From CAZQFV01 sp964592645 (GTDB taxonomy: Bacteria; Chloroflexota; Chloroflexia; DTKN01): a DNA stretch of 64,000 bases. Of the stretch, positions 36,220 through 45,708 are shown one piece after another. The translations under genes and the position numbers were made by a program. The notes beneath the pieces are model-generated. The model worked only from the letters and a program-made list of their open reading frames with translations, was not told where the DNA came from and made no database searches. The stretch is taken from contig CAZQFV010000011.1 in the NCBI GenBank assembly GCA_964592645.1, forward strand, positions 43,352 to 107,351, written 5' to 3'. The number at the start of each line of letters is the position of its first letter. Within the stretch, counting starts at the first letter, position 1.

Positions 36220-38469
36220 CTATCGCACCTCGCCCGGGGCCGCTCCTATCGAAACGGCCGTCGCCGGGCCCACCGGGCGCACGCCCACCGCATGCACCAT
36301 TACCCCCAGCGCCCGGTTGTCGTCCAGGTACGGATTGTAGGCATGGGGACGGTAGGTGGTGCTGCGCAGCTCGAACACCAGGATGCTGCCCGGCCGGAAC
36401 TTGCCAATTTCCAGCGTATAGTCGCGCCAGCCGTTCTCGACCGTGAACCGGCCCAACCGCCGCCCCTGCAGCCAGACCTCTACCTGGGGCAGGGGCACGC
36501 CCTCCGGCCGTCCGGCGGCCAGGCGCAGCCAGAGCACCTGCGGGGCATATTCGGCGTAGGGCGAAGGGCTGCCCGAGGGAACACCGGAGGTTGCGATCAG
36601 GCGAAAGGCCACCCGGTCGTCGCTCCAACGAAAGGTCGTGCCGTCGCCGGTATGCTCGGGCAGATGCCAGCCGCGGACGAAGCCCAGGTCCAGACCCGAG
36701 TCCAGTTCCATAGCCGGGGGGACGCGCGTATGGACACGATCCCACATCCAGGCCTGCAGGTCCTCCAGCGAATTGCGCTCATAGGCCAGTTCGGGGAGAG
36801 ATTCCCACACCCGCCCCTGGGCCCGCAGCAGGTCGCCCAGCAGCAGGTGCGGATGGGGGTGCCCGGAGCGGTAGTCGATGGCCTGGCGCAGGACGGCCAA
36901 CGCCTCGTCCCGATGCTCTTCCTGCCACAGCGCCTGCGCCAGCAGCACCCGCGCCTCGGACGATTCCCCGTAGACGGCCAGCGCCGCACGGGCCTGGGCC
37001 GCGGCGTCGGCGACATTTCCCCGCGCCAGGGCCCACTCCCCCAACACCAGGCGGACCCGCTTCACGGCGATCCGATAGCCCTGGAGGGGATAGTTGGCGT
37101 GGGCCAGCAGCAGGCCGGCCAGGGCCAGCACGCCCACGACCGCCAGGGCCAGCCGCGGCCGGTTCTTCCGCAGCCCCATCCAGGTGGACCGCCAGTGGGC
37201 CAGGACGGCGGCGGCATAGGGAACGAGCGCCACCAGGAAGGGCAGGCGGTAGCGCAGCTCGACGTGAAAGAGGGCCGAGGTGCCCAGAAGGTAGGCCAGC
37301 CAGAGGAGATCCAAGCCCAGGCCTATCCCTTTCCCCTTCCCCGGATGAGGTGGAGATCGCCAGGCCAACCCCACCAACCCCGTCACCATCAACAGCAGGT
37401 ACAGCCCATCTCCCAGCAAGACGCGGGCCCAGACCTCGGCCGTGGGGTACCAGATGGCCGGCCGCGCCAGGAAGTCGTCGAAATACTCCAGGGAGAAGAA
37501 CAACTGCACCTCACCCCAGCATTTCTCCAGGAACCAGGCGGGATGGGCGGCGATGGCCTTCAGCCCGTTGCGCACGGCCAGGGAGGAGCGCTCCCCCTCG
37601 GGATATTTCAGGAGCTCGGCCTTGACCCGGTCGCGCCCCAATTCGGGGTCGTTGTCCAGCCAGAGGTTGGTGGCGCCGGTGGTATCCACCAGGATGAAGG
37701 AGCGGTAGACCACCGCGTTGCGCGCCGTCCAGGGGAGGATGACAAGCAACGCGCCGGCCAGTACCAACAGGGCGGCAACAAGGGAGCGCGGCCTTCCCTG
37801 TTCCCTTCCCACGCGCCTCCCAGATAGAACGGCCTCCGGCTTCGCCGCTACCCCCCCAGGCTCACGGGAATGCCTCGCCCCGAACGCCGCCGCCAATGCG
37901 GCGAGCACGACCAGCGGCAGGCCGATGGAGCGGGTCAGTGTCGCCAGGCCGAAGAGGACCCCCGTGCCCAGGACCAGCCACCAAGCCGGCCGCTCCAGGG
38001 CCCACTCCAGGGCGACCATTCCCAGGACATAGAGAAAGAGGAAGAGGGTCTCGGTGAGCAGGGTGGTGGCCTGCACGGCCAGGGGAAAGAAAAGCGCGCC
38101 CAGGGCCGCGGCGGCCAGCCCGGCGCGGGGGCCATGGCGCCGGGCGGCCCACAGGTAGAGGAGCGGGACCGTCGCCGCGCCCAGCAGCGCCTGCATCAGC
38201 CGGGCCGCGCTGACCTCGGCCCCGAACAGGCGAAAGACGACCGCCAGGAAGAACGGGTAGAGCGGCCCGCGCATCAGCTCCACGTCCTGGTAGCCCCGCC
38301 CCTGGACAAAGGCGCGGGCCTGCTCGAAGAAGCCGATCTCGTCGCCGCTCAGGGGGTATTGGGCATGCCAGGCGTTGACCAACAGGCGCAGACCCAGTGC
38401 CAGGAGGGCGATGAGGCCCAGGAAGAGGAACGGGTGCCGAGGAGGCCGGAATTTGCTCAACGGTCTCAT
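36220..38469 (-). CDS. GT39-like glycosyltransferase with TPR and beta-sandwich C-terminus
   Basis: About 749 residues from the ATG at 38469 (GGGGG upstream). The frame is open further upstream, but that part is a remnant of another gene. Residues 1-430 are a multi-spanning GT-C/PMT-type domain: YPLSGDEIGFFEQARAFVQG carries the acidic first-loop motif, and GPLYPFFLAVVFRLFGAEV follows. After the last helix comes a short TPR-like region (about 460-560) and a beta-sandwich C-terminal domain (about 575-740; LDLGFVRGWHLPE, WRDYTLEIGKFRPGS). The same three-part plan occurs in the protein at 41212-43476. It probably transfers a sugar from polyprenyl phosphate to an acceptor outside the membrane. Confidence 0.8.
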   Translation of the reverse strand: MRPLSKFRPPRHPFLFLGLIALLALGLRLLVNAWHAQYPLSGDEIGFFEQARAFVQGRGYQDVELMRGPLYPFFLAVVFRLFGAEVSAARLMQALLGAATVPLLYLWAARRHGPRAGLAAAALGALFFPLAVQATTLLTETLFLFLYVLGMVALEWALERPAWWLVLGTGVLFGLATLTRSIGLPLVVLAALAAAFGARHSREPGGVAAKPEAVLSGRRVGREQGRPRSLVAALLVLAGALLVILPWTARNAVVYRSFILVDTTGATNLWLDNDPELGRDRVKAELLKYPEGERSSLAVRNGLKAIAAHPAWFLEKCWGEVQLFFSLEYFDDFLARPAIWYPTAEVWARVLLGDGLYLLLMVTGLVGLAWRSPPHPGKGKGIGLGLDLLWLAYLLGTSALFHVELRYRLPFLVALVPYAAAVLAHWRSTWMGLRKNRPRLALAVVGVLALAGLLLAHANYPLQGYRIAVKRVRLVLGEWALARGNVADAAAQARAALAVYGESSEARVLLAQALWQEEHRDEALAVLRQAIDYRSGHPHPHLLLGDLLRAQGRVWESLPELAYERNSLEDLQAWMWDRVHTRVPPAMELDSGLDLGFVRGWHLPEHTGDGTTFRWSDDRVAFRLIATSGVPSGSPSPYAEYAPQVLWLRLAAGRPEGVPLPQVEVWLQGRRLGRFTVENGWRDYTLEIGKFRPGSILVFELRSTTYRPHAYNPYLDDNRALGVMVHAVGVRPVGPATAVSIGAAPGEVR

Positions 38470-38753
38470 CCCCCAGGAGACAAGTAGCAAATGGCAAGCG
38501 AGATACCCAAGGCGCACGCCCAGATGCAGGTAATACTCGACCCCGCCCGGTGAACCACGGGCAATGCACAAGCAAGTTCCGCCGAACACCCCCGTCCGGA
38601 ACCTTCCGCGATGTCCGCCGCCGACAGCGCTGCCCGCCGCAACCGCCCCGCCAGCCCATAGCGCTCCTCTGCGGGCCGGTTCCGCGTTATCTGGTAGCCT
38701 GCTACAGCCGGGTCGTCGAGCTTCAGCCAGGCCTGATTGGAGCGCAAGACCAT
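38470..38753 (-). pseudogene. Frameshifted four-helix-bundle (23S IVP-like) gene
   Basis: In one minus frame the stretch RPAEERYGLAGRLRRAALS, then ADIAEGSGRG, matches the first helices of the small four-helix-bundle proteins often encoded in 23S rRNA inserts. From about 38570 the match moves to another frame: CIARGSPGGVEYYLHLGVRL, then GYL, which is the conserved C-terminal half. A single frameshift near 38565-38575 breaks the gene, and the second part then runs into the glycosyltransferase frame. The N-terminal part is also degenerate. It lies between the operon promoter and the first intact gene. Confidence 0.65.
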
Positions 38754-38809
38754 CCTGCTCCCTCCCTGCTCGGCCTACCCACTAGCACTATCCCCTACCT
38801 CCTTACACC

Positions 38810-38838
38810 ATGATATTACAAAACTATCTTTCTGTCAA
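38810..38838 (-). promoter_or_regulatory. Promoter of glycosyltransferase operon 38469-33668
   Basis: Minus strand TTGACA (38838-38833), a 17-bp spacer, TATCAT (38815-38810). The leader is about 340 nt and contains the frameshifted four-helix-bundle gene, which was probably the first gene of the operon. Confidence 0.7.
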
Positions 38839-38851
38839 GCGGCCCCATTTC

Positions 38852-41197
38852 CTACTTGTTCTCGATCTCTTCCGCCAACTCCTGCGCCTGCCGGGCCTCC
38901 GCGAGCAACCCCGCAATGCGGAGCGCTTTCTCCGCTGCCTGGGCACTGCGCCGCGCCGCGCGCCGCCGGCCCGCCCGCATCCACTGCCGCGCCAGGTTCA
39001 GGCCGGCCCGGCCCACCGTGCTGGTATCATGGGCCCGGCGCGCTGCTCTCAAAGCTCCCTCAAAGAGTTCGATGGACTCCCGGACGTCTCCCAGGTCGGC
39101 AAAGACCTCGCCCAGGGCGTTCAGCGCCCGCGCCTCGCCGGCCCGGTCGGCATGCTCCCGGGCCCGGACGCGCCATTTCCCCAGGCACTCCACCGCCTCA
39201 CGGTAGTCGCCTACCTGGTGATGGGCCTGTCCCAGGTAGCGCAGGGCCCAGCACTCCTCACGCCAGTCGCCCAGATCGCCGGCCACTGTCACGTACTCAT
39301 CGGCCACCTTGAGAGCCCGGCGAGGCTGCCCCACATCGAGGTGGAGCGCTCCCAGGTCGCGTAGGACACGCATCTCGTCCACCCGGAGGCCCAGCTTGCG
39401 CGCCAGGGCCAGGGCGTTCTCCAGGACGCCGATAGCCTGCAGCGCATCGCCGGCCGCCCGGTAGGCCCGCCCCAGGCCGAGCAGGTTGAACACGCTGCCG
39501 GTGCGGTCTCCAATCTCCTGGGTGATGGCCAGGGAGCGCTGCAGCAGGTCAACGGCCTGTGCCGTATCGCCCAGGGCCATAGAGGACTGCCCAAGTCCGC
39601 TCATGGCCTGGGCCTGCCCCGGCAGATCACCGATAGACCAGGCGATCTTGAGCGCCGCTTCGTACAGCTCCATGGACTGCCGGGCCTGGCTCTCGGCCAG
39701 TCGACAGTCAGCCAGCCGGCAAAGGACATGGCCCTCGAGACGCTGATCCCCTAGCTCACGGGCGATCTCAAGGGCCTGACCGTGCAGCCGGGTCGCGCGG
39801 CGCAGGTCCCCCAGGTCGGCGAGGGCCGCGCCCATTTTCTCCTGGGCCAGGGCTTCGCCGCCGCGATCCCCCAGCTCCCGGGCGATGGCCAGGCTGCGCT
39901 CGTAGAACTCGATGGACCGCGGCCCTTCGCCAAAGGTGCGGTACACATCGCCCAGGGTGTGCAGGAACTGCTGCTCGCTGTGCCGGTCGCCCGTGCCGTG
40001 GGCCAGGGCCAGGGCATCCTGGAGCAACTCGATCGCCCGCTGGAAGCTGCCCAGGGTGCGGTAGGTGTTGCCCAGGTTGAGCAGGCCGGCGCACTCCAGC
40101 GGGGCTTCTTTCTCTGCCTGCCCCGCGCGCACGGCCTGCTCAAAACAGGTTACCGCCATGTCGTAGCGGCCGATGTCATAGTACGACATACCGATGGTAT
40201 TATAGGACCACCCGGCGGCGACCCGCTCGTAGCGCGTCTCCTCGGGGGCCGCTTTCCCGGGCGGGGCCTTTTTCCCCAGGGCGGCAGAGTAGGAATCGGC
40301 TACGGCCCGCTCCACCTCCTCCCAGGTCCGAAAGCGCCGCTCGCGGTCCGGATCCAGGCAGCGCCAGACCAGCGCGCACACCGCGGCCGGCAGCCCCTTG
40401 GGCAGGCGGCCGACGCGACCGGCGCGATGGGCCTGTTCCAGTTCGTCGATGTCCTGCCCCCAGAAGGCCGGCTTCCCCGCCAGCATCTCGTAGACGATGC
40501 CGCCAAAGGCATAGATGTCGGAGCGCGCGTCCAGCTTCTCCCCCGGCGTCCATTGCTCGGGCGCCATGTACAGCGGCGTCCCCAGGATGCCCTTGTTCGT
40601 GATCACGAAAGAGCGCCCGGCGCCGTTGAAGCGCGAGCCGGACCACTGCGCCTCGGCCACGTCCAGCCCCACCAGGGTCATCGCCAGGCCAAAGTCGGTC
40701 ACCCGGGCGTTGCCGTCTTGCCCGATCAACACGTTTTCCGGCTTGAGATCGCGGTGGACCAGGTCGGGCAGGCGCGTGGTCACGTAGCGCATCCCGCGGG
40801 CCACGTGTAGGGCAAAGAGGAGCGCCTGCTCCAGCGGCAGCGGCTGCCCGGGCACCAGCCGGCCGCGCAGGGACGGCTCCTCGAGGCCGGGAGGCGGATC
40901 GACCCGCTCCAGCACCAGGTAGACCTGCCGACCGTCGCCCACCCGCTCGACACGGTAGGCGCGGACGATGTGCTGGTGTCGGCCCAGGTTCACCCAGGTG
41001 GCCCCCTCGCGCAGGAAGCGGCCGCGGGCCTCGCGGTCGGGCAGGAACTCGGGGCGAAAGGTCTTGAGGGCCACGGGAAAGCCGTTCTCGGCCTGGTCGG
41101 TACACAGATAGACGATGCCCATGCCGCCCGCCAGGGCGCGGGCAACGCAGTAACGATCGGCGATCAGGGTGCCGGGTGGCAACAGGTCCACGGCCAT
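38852..41197 (-). CDS. Ser/Thr protein kinase with TPR repeats
   Basis: 781 residues from the ATG at 41197, 14 bases after the glycosyltransferase stop. Residues 10-300 are a eukaryotic-type kinase: ALAGGMGIVYL (Gly-rich loop), Lys45 in VALKTF, catalytic Asp150 in VHRDLKPENVL, Asp168 in TDFGLAM, then an insert before GTPLYMAPEQW. No transmembrane helix separates the kinase from the C-terminal half. About ten TPR-type repeats (about 320-770; GLLNLGNTYRTLGSFQRAIE and many alike) could bind partner proteins. It is a cytoplasmic signalling kinase, co-transcribed with two membrane glycosyltransferases, so it may control surface-glycan assembly (inference). Confidence 0.92.
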   Translation of the reverse strand: MAVDLLPPGTLIADRYCVARALAGGMGIVYLCTDQAENGFPVALKTFRPEFLPDREARGRFLREGATWVNLGRHQHIVRAYRVERVGDGRQVYLVLERVDPPPGLEEPSLRGRLVPGQPLPLEQALLFALHVARGMRYVTTRLPDLVHRDLKPENVLIGQDGNARVTDFGLAMTLVGLDVAEAQWSGSRFNGAGRSFVITNKGILGTPLYMAPEQWTPGEKLDARSDIYAFGGIVYEMLAGKPAFWGQDIDELEQAHRAGRVGRLPKGLPAAVCALVWRCLDPDRERRFRTWEEVERAVADSYSAALGKKAPPGKAAPEETRYERVAAGWSYNTIGMSYYDIGRYDMAVTCFEQAVRAGQAEKEAPLECAGLLNLGNTYRTLGSFQRAIELLQDALALAHGTGDRHSEQQFLHTLGDVYRTFGEGPRSIEFYERSLAIARELGDRGGEALAQEKMGAALADLGDLRRATRLHGQALEIARELGDQRLEGHVLCRLADCRLAESQARQSMELYEAALKIAWSIGDLPGQAQAMSGLGQSSMALGDTAQAVDLLQRSLAITQEIGDRTGSVFNLLGLGRAYRAAGDALQAIGVLENALALARKLGLRVDEMRVLRDLGALHLDVGQPRRALKVADEYVTVAGDLGDWREECWALRYLGQAHHQVGDYREAVECLGKWRVRAREHADRAGEARALNALGEVFADLGDVRESIELFEGALRAARRAHDTSTVGRAGLNLARQWMRAGRRRAARRSAQAAEKALRIAGLLAEARQAQELAEEIENK

Positions 41198-41211
41198 GCT
41201 CCGGGATACGG

Positions 41212-43476
41212 TTAGCGCTGCGGCACCGGCACAAGCTGGGCCCAATCGACCATAACGCCCAGCGTGCGCAGCCGGCCCGTCTGCAGCAGGTCGGCCGGGC
41301 CGGCCAGAAAGGCGTTCGTCTCCAGGGTGATCACGACCTCCTCTTCCTCCCCGACATGGATCGGCAACTCCACGGCAACCACCTGCCAATCTGCGCCCAG
41401 GATGAAACGGCCCACCTCGACGCCCCGCGCCGCCAGGCGCACCTCGGCGGGAGGCTCGCCGGCCGGCCGCCAGCCCCGCAGGTGCAGGCGCACCACCTGC
41501 TGCCGGGCGTACCCCTGGCCGGGGAAGCGCACCCGGGCCGCGGCCCCGCTCCAGCGATAGGATATTGCCCCTTCGCGCTCGGGGGCATAGAAGCCCTCCA
41601 CCAGCCCCAGGTCCAAACCGCCGCCCACGTCCACGCCCAACACCGCGGGAGGCTGCAGGTGCTCCCAGGCCCAGGGCAGGGCATCGCGCTCCGTCATCTG
41701 GCGAGACCCGAACTCGCGCCGCGCCCCTCCCTCGTCGCCCTGCGCGCGGAGGATGTCGCCCCGCAGGAGGGCCGCCTGGTACCAATCGACAGCCTGTAGT
41801 GTCTCCAGGGCGGCGGCCGCGTCGCCGCCGGCCCGCTGCCACGCGGCCAGCACCACCTGGGCCGTGGCCAGCGGGCGAATCCCATCGGGCCGGAAGGCCA
41901 GCGCCGGCTGCAGCGCCGCCCAGGCGGCGTCGCGTTCCCCCTGCGCCAGCGCCTCCTCCGCGCGCGCCAGGTGGCCGGCGGCGACGCGGCCGCGCACGCC
42001 CAGGAGGGTCGCCCCGGCCGCGGCCGGGTAGGGCCCGGCGTAGGAAGGCATCACCACAACCCAGAAGGCCAGGCCGAGGGCCAGGGCCGCGGCCAAGCGC
42101 AGCCAGAAAGAAGCCCCCTGCGCGAGCCGTCCGGCGGCGGCGTTGGGGCAGGACATTTCCCCTTCTCTGCCCCCCGATCTACCGTATATGCCGGCCCCGG
42201 CCTCCTCACCCACCTGCCCCGGCGCACGGGAACGCCCCGCCCCGAACGCCGCCGCATAGACCATGAGGAAAGGCATCAGCGGCAGACGGAAGCGGTTGAT
42301 GGCGAAAAAGGCCGTGGCCACGGCCAGGTTGTAGCCGAGCCAGAGCAGCGTCAGCCCGCGACCGGGCTCACCCCGGTGCAGCAGCAGGCCGGCGATGGCC
42401 AGGGGCACCAGCAGGACATAGAGGCTGTCCTCCAACAGGAACACGGCCCCCAGATGGGGAATCGACACCTGCCCCAGGACAAAGCCGTCCATCAGCCGCT
42501 CGTCGGCGCCATAGTTGATGCGCAGCAGTTGGCCCAGCTCCGTGCCCCGCGTGCGCAGATAGCCCAGCGGGTCGGCGGCGATGGCCGCCAGCCCCTGCCT
42601 GTAGGCATAAGCCTGGCGGGCGGCCGGATCGGGCTGCTCCAGCAGTGCCTGGTGGACATCACGAACATGGGGAAACTGCCCGCCCGCCGTCCCCAGCCAA
42701 AAGTTGTAGCCGCCGGTGGTGTCCACCAGGATCAGCCGGTCGTAGCGCAGGTAGTTGTACCCCGTCCAGGGAAGGACCATGAGCAGGGCGCCCGCGGAGA
42801 ATAGGGCCGTCAGTCCAAAGCGGTGCAGACGAGTGTGTGCCGGGCGGAGAGAGAGGGGAACGAGGAGAGGGGGGGACGGGGAGAATGAGAGACGGGGCGA
42901 AAGGAGCAGCCAAACTGCCGCCCCGGGCAAAAAGGCCACCGTCAGCCCGCGGGTCAGCGTGGCCAGGCCCAACAACACGCCGCCGGCCGCCGCCCACCGA
43001 AATGGGTAGGCTGCCGACCGGATTCGCACCAAGCAGAGGAACCCGGCAAGCAGCAGCGGCAGAAAGAGATTCTCGGCCAGCACCATGTGCGGCAGCACGG
43101 CCAGGGGCAACCACAGCGCCGCCAGGAGGCCGGCCAGGCGCGCCGCCCGCGGGCCGAATGTCTCCCTCCCCAGCAGGTAGACCAGCGCCGGCACCCCCAG
43201 GCTGACCAGAACCTGGGCCGCTCGGATAGGAGCCAGCTCCAGCCCAAAGAGGCGCAAGAACGGCGCCAGGAAGAGCAGGTACAGCGGCGGGCGCAGCCAG
43301 GGCCATTCCGCGTAGAAGGAGAAACCGCGCCCATGGGCCAGCCAGTAGGCCGCCGCCATGTACTCCGGCTCGTCGCTGACCAACTGCTGCCGCGGCAGTA
43401 ACCACCACAGCGCCAACCTCAGGGCCAGGGCCAGGCCCAGGACGAGGCCCAGGTCGCGCCACTCACGCCGCGTCAT
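41212..43476 (-). CDS. GT39-like glycosyltransferase with TPR-like and beta-sandwich C-terminus
   Basis: 754 residues; the ATG overlaps the upstream stop (ATGA). The GT-C membrane domain (about 1-430) carries LVSDEPEYMAAAYWLAHGRG and WLRPPLYLLFLAPFLRLFG. A low-complexity linker follows (SRAPGQVGEEAGAGIYGRSG), then a helical region with TPR-like spacing (about 500-590) and a beta-sandwich (about 600-740; LDLGLVEGFYAPEREGAISY, ELPIHVGEEEEVVIT). It is paralogous over its full length to 36220-38469. It is expected to move a sugar from a polyprenyl-phosphate donor on the outer membrane face. Acceptor unknown. Confidence 0.8.
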   Translation of the reverse strand: MTRREWRDLGLVLGLALALRLALWWLLPRQQLVSDEPEYMAAAYWLAHGRGFSFYAEWPWLRPPLYLLFLAPFLRLFGLELAPIRAAQVLVSLGVPALVYLLGRETFGPRAARLAGLLAALWLPLAVLPHMVLAENLFLPLLLAGFLCLVRIRSAAYPFRWAAAGGVLLGLATLTRGLTVAFLPGAAVWLLLSPRLSFSPSPPLLVPLSLRPAHTRLHRFGLTALFSAGALLMVLPWTGYNYLRYDRLILVDTTGGYNFWLGTAGGQFPHVRDVHQALLEQPDPAARQAYAYRQGLAAIAADPLGYLRTRGTELGQLLRINYGADERLMDGFVLGQVSIPHLGAVFLLEDSLYVLLVPLAIAGLLLHRGEPGRGLTLLWLGYNLAVATAFFAINRFRLPLMPFLMVYAAAFGAGRSRAPGQVGEEAGAGIYGRSGGREGEMSCPNAAAGRLAQGASFWLRLAAALALGLAFWVVVMPSYAGPYPAAAGATLLGVRGRVAAGHLARAEEALAQGERDAAWAALQPALAFRPDGIRPLATAQVVLAAWQRAGGDAAAALETLQAVDWYQAALLRGDILRAQGDEGGARREFGSRQMTERDALPWAWEHLQPPAVLGVDVGGGLDLGLVEGFYAPEREGAISYRWSGAAARVRFPGQGYARQQVVRLHLRGWRPAGEPPAEVRLAARGVEVGRFILGADWQVVAVELPIHVGEEEEVVITLETNAFLAGPADLLQTGRLRTLGVMVDWAQLVPVPQR

Positions 43477-45503
43477 GGCTCACCTCCGCGCTCCACCTCT
43501 ACCGGCCCCAGGTCGAGCCAGGCCGCGCCGCCGGGCAGGAGCAGCGCCTCCGCCGGCGCGTCGACATGCCGGAACCCGACCATCACCCGGTAGGTGCCGG
43601 GCGGCATGTCCGCGGGCAGGAGCAGCTCGTGATAGTCCAGGAACTGATCGCCCAACGCCCACATGGAGGTCGGCAGGTGTCCGCCCAGCGGCTGGCGGAC
43701 CTCCTCGGCCCAGACCGTCTCCCCCCCGCCGGCGACCAGCCGGACCACAGCCGCGCTGTCGGGCAGCCTTTCCTGGAGCCCCTGCAAGTACAGGGTGATG
43801 GGCAGCGTGTCGCCGGGCCGCAGGGGCCACTGAAAGGGCTGCAGGTCGGCTCCCCAGAGCAGAATCTCCTGTCCCCAGTTGGCCTGCAACGGGATGGTCG
43901 GCTGGGGCATACGCCCCCGGTAAGCGGTGTTGAAGGAGATGCAGTAGAGGTCCAGGCCGTTCCAGTGCTGCTCCTCGAAGAGCAAAAAGGGGTTGAGGTA
44001 GAACCACTCATAGACCCAGTAGCTGCGTGCCTGGGTCTGGGCGTGAGCGGGGGCGTAGAGCAGGCAGGCCCGGCGCCGGCCGCGGGCCAGGCGGTCCATG
44101 GTGGCGGTAAAGTCGGCAAATTGGTAGTCCGGCCTCGCCGTATCGGTGATGGTCTGGAGTTCCAACGGGACGCGCGGAAGACGCTCCCCATAGAACTCGA
44201 TCGCCGGCCGGATGTAGCCCGGGTGGACGACGACCAAATCGCCGGGGTGGGCGTGCTCCTGCAGATAGCGGGTGGCCTCGCGGAACTGCTCCTTGCTGGG
44301 CAGGCGCGAGAGGGTCCAGTACTGCACCTGTAGCCAGGAGGCCGCCAGGGGAAGCAGCACGGACGCCAGGGCCAGGAGCCCCAGGAGCGTCGAGGCTGTC
44401 CCGCCCAGCAACCGGCGCCGGGGCCCGCTTTGCCGGCCCAGGGCCTGGGCCCAGTCCCATAAGCGGACAGGCCCCACAGCCAGGAGCAGGAGATAGGCCG
44501 GCAGGGCGCCCAGGAGGTAGCGTTCATAGTAAAAGGGGCGGAGCAAATAGAGCAGGTAGAAGGTTGCCAGGGGCACGGCCAGGAAGCAGAGCAAGAAGGC
44601 TGCCCGGCGGCGGCGGGCCCCGCGGGCGGCGATGTCCAGGGCCAGGCCGGCCAGTCCGGCCAGGGCCGCCGCGGCGAAGGCGATCAGCCAGGGCCGACGG
44701 TCAGGGCTGAAAGAGGGCTCGGGAGGGCCCGGCGGGATACGCAGGCTGAACTGTGTAAAGGTGCTGGCCAGGTCCTGCCAGCGGCGCGCGGCGCCGAACT
44801 GTCGGCCGGCGCCCTCCCGCCCCAGGGCGAACCACAGGCCGGCCGCCGTCAGGAGCAGCACGGCGACGAGCAGGGCCAGCAGGAACAGCCGGTAGCGCCG
44901 GGTAAAGTGTCCCTGGCGCGCCATGTAGAGCAGAAAAACGAGCTGGCCGATGAGCGAAAGGACCATCAGGCGGTGGACGGAGAGGGCCAGGAGGGAGGCC
45001 ACGGCAAACGCCGCCCACCATCCGCGGTGGGTCTCGCGCTCCACGGCCTCCCACAGCAGCAGCCACGAGGCCAGGGAGAGCAGGAGGAACCAGGCATAGG
45101 CCTTGGCCTCCTGCGAATACCATACCGCCAGGGGCGAGAGGGCCAGGAAGGCCGCGGCCAACAGCCCGACCCGGCGGCCCAGCGTCCGCCGGCCGAGCAG
45201 GTAGAGCAGGGGCACGGCGGCCGTGCCCGCCAGGGCCGAGGGCAGGCGCAGGGCGATTTCCTCCGTCCCGCAGAGGGCAATCCACAGGCGCATGGCCAGG
45301 ATATAGAGGGGGTAGCCCTGCTGGGGCAGGAACAGGTTCAGGAGGAGCTCGCCCCAGGGCCGGCCGGCCTCGACCACCGTGTGCACCTCGTCCAGCCAGA
45401 GCCCCTGGAACGACAGGGTCGTACAGCGCACGGCCGCCGCCACGGCCAGGAGCAGGCCGAGCAACAGGCTTTGCCAGGAGCGTTGGGTCCGACCAAGCGC
45501 CAT
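43473..45503 (-). CDS. GT39/ArnT-like glycosyltransferase
   Basis: 676 residues. GT-C membrane domain with the acidic motif SFQGLWLDEVHTVVEAGRPW, then PLYILAMRLWIALCGTEEIA and WYSQEAKAYAWFLLL (the second conserved acidic loop). About 10 to 12 helices lie in the first 400 residues. The soluble C-terminal part (about 420-676) ends in a beta-sandwich (PLRPGDTLPITLYLQGLQER, LPADMPPGTYRVMVGFRHVD) like that of other surface-sugar transferases. First gene of the operon 45503-38852. It probably glycosylates lipid-linked or protein acceptors at the outer face. Confidence 0.82.
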   Translation of the reverse strand: MALGRTQRSWQSLLLGLLLAVAAAVRCTTLSFQGLWLDEVHTVVEAGRPWGELLLNLFLPQQGYPLYILAMRLWIALCGTEEIALRLPSALAGTAAVPLLYLLGRRTLGRRVGLLAAAFLALSPLAVWYSQEAKAYAWFLLLSLASWLLLWEAVERETHRGWWAAFAVASLLALSVHRLMVLSLIGQLVFLLYMARQGHFTRRYRLFLLALLVAVLLLTAAGLWFALGREGAGRQFGAARRWQDLASTFTQFSLRIPPGPPEPSFSPDRRPWLIAFAAAALAGLAGLALDIAARGARRRRAAFLLCFLAVPLATFYLLYLLRPFYYERYLLGALPAYLLLLAVGPVRLWDWAQALGRQSGPRRRLLGGTASTLLGLLALASVLLPLAASWLQVQYWTLSRLPSKEQFREATRYLQEHAHPGDLVVVHPGYIRPAIEFYGERLPRVPLELQTITDTARPDYQFADFTATMDRLARGRRRACLLYAPAHAQTQARSYWVYEWFYLNPFLLFEEQHWNGLDLYCISFNTAYRGRMPQPTIPLQANWGQEILLWGADLQPFQWPLRPGDTLPITLYLQGLQERLPDSAAVVRLVAGGGETVWAEEVRQPLGGHLPTSMWALGDQFLDYHELLLPADMPPGTYRVMVGFRHVDAPAEALLLPGGAAWLDLGPVEVERGGEP

Positions 45504-45542
45504 GCGCTACCCCCAAAAAGGGCAACGATCTGCCTGGAGGGC

Positions 45543-45571
45543 ATTATACTCGGGAATGGCGCAGCGCACAA
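45543..45571 (-). promoter_or_regulatory. Promoter of glycosyltransferase-kinase operon
   Basis: Minus strand TTGTGC (45571-45566), a 17-bp spacer, TATAAT (45548-45543). The leader is about 35 nt. Confidence 0.65.
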
Positions 45572-45616
45572 CCGCGGACAACCAGTCTTCGGAAGTCCCG
45601 CGCCGCGCGCCCAGAC

Positions 45617-45645
45617 TGGACAACCGCCACAATTCGCACTATAAT
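45617..45645 (+). promoter_or_regulatory. Promoter of histidine kinase-rex operon
   Basis: TGGACA (45617-45622), a 17-bp spacer, TATAAT (45640-45645), about 55 nt before the ATG. No palindrome of the Rex-operator type was recognised here by eye. Confidence 0.65.
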
Positions 45646-45708
45646 ACCATCATAGTTCGTGTACCGGAAGGCCGCCAGCGGGAGGCGTCAGACCGCGCGG
45701 GAGCCGCG

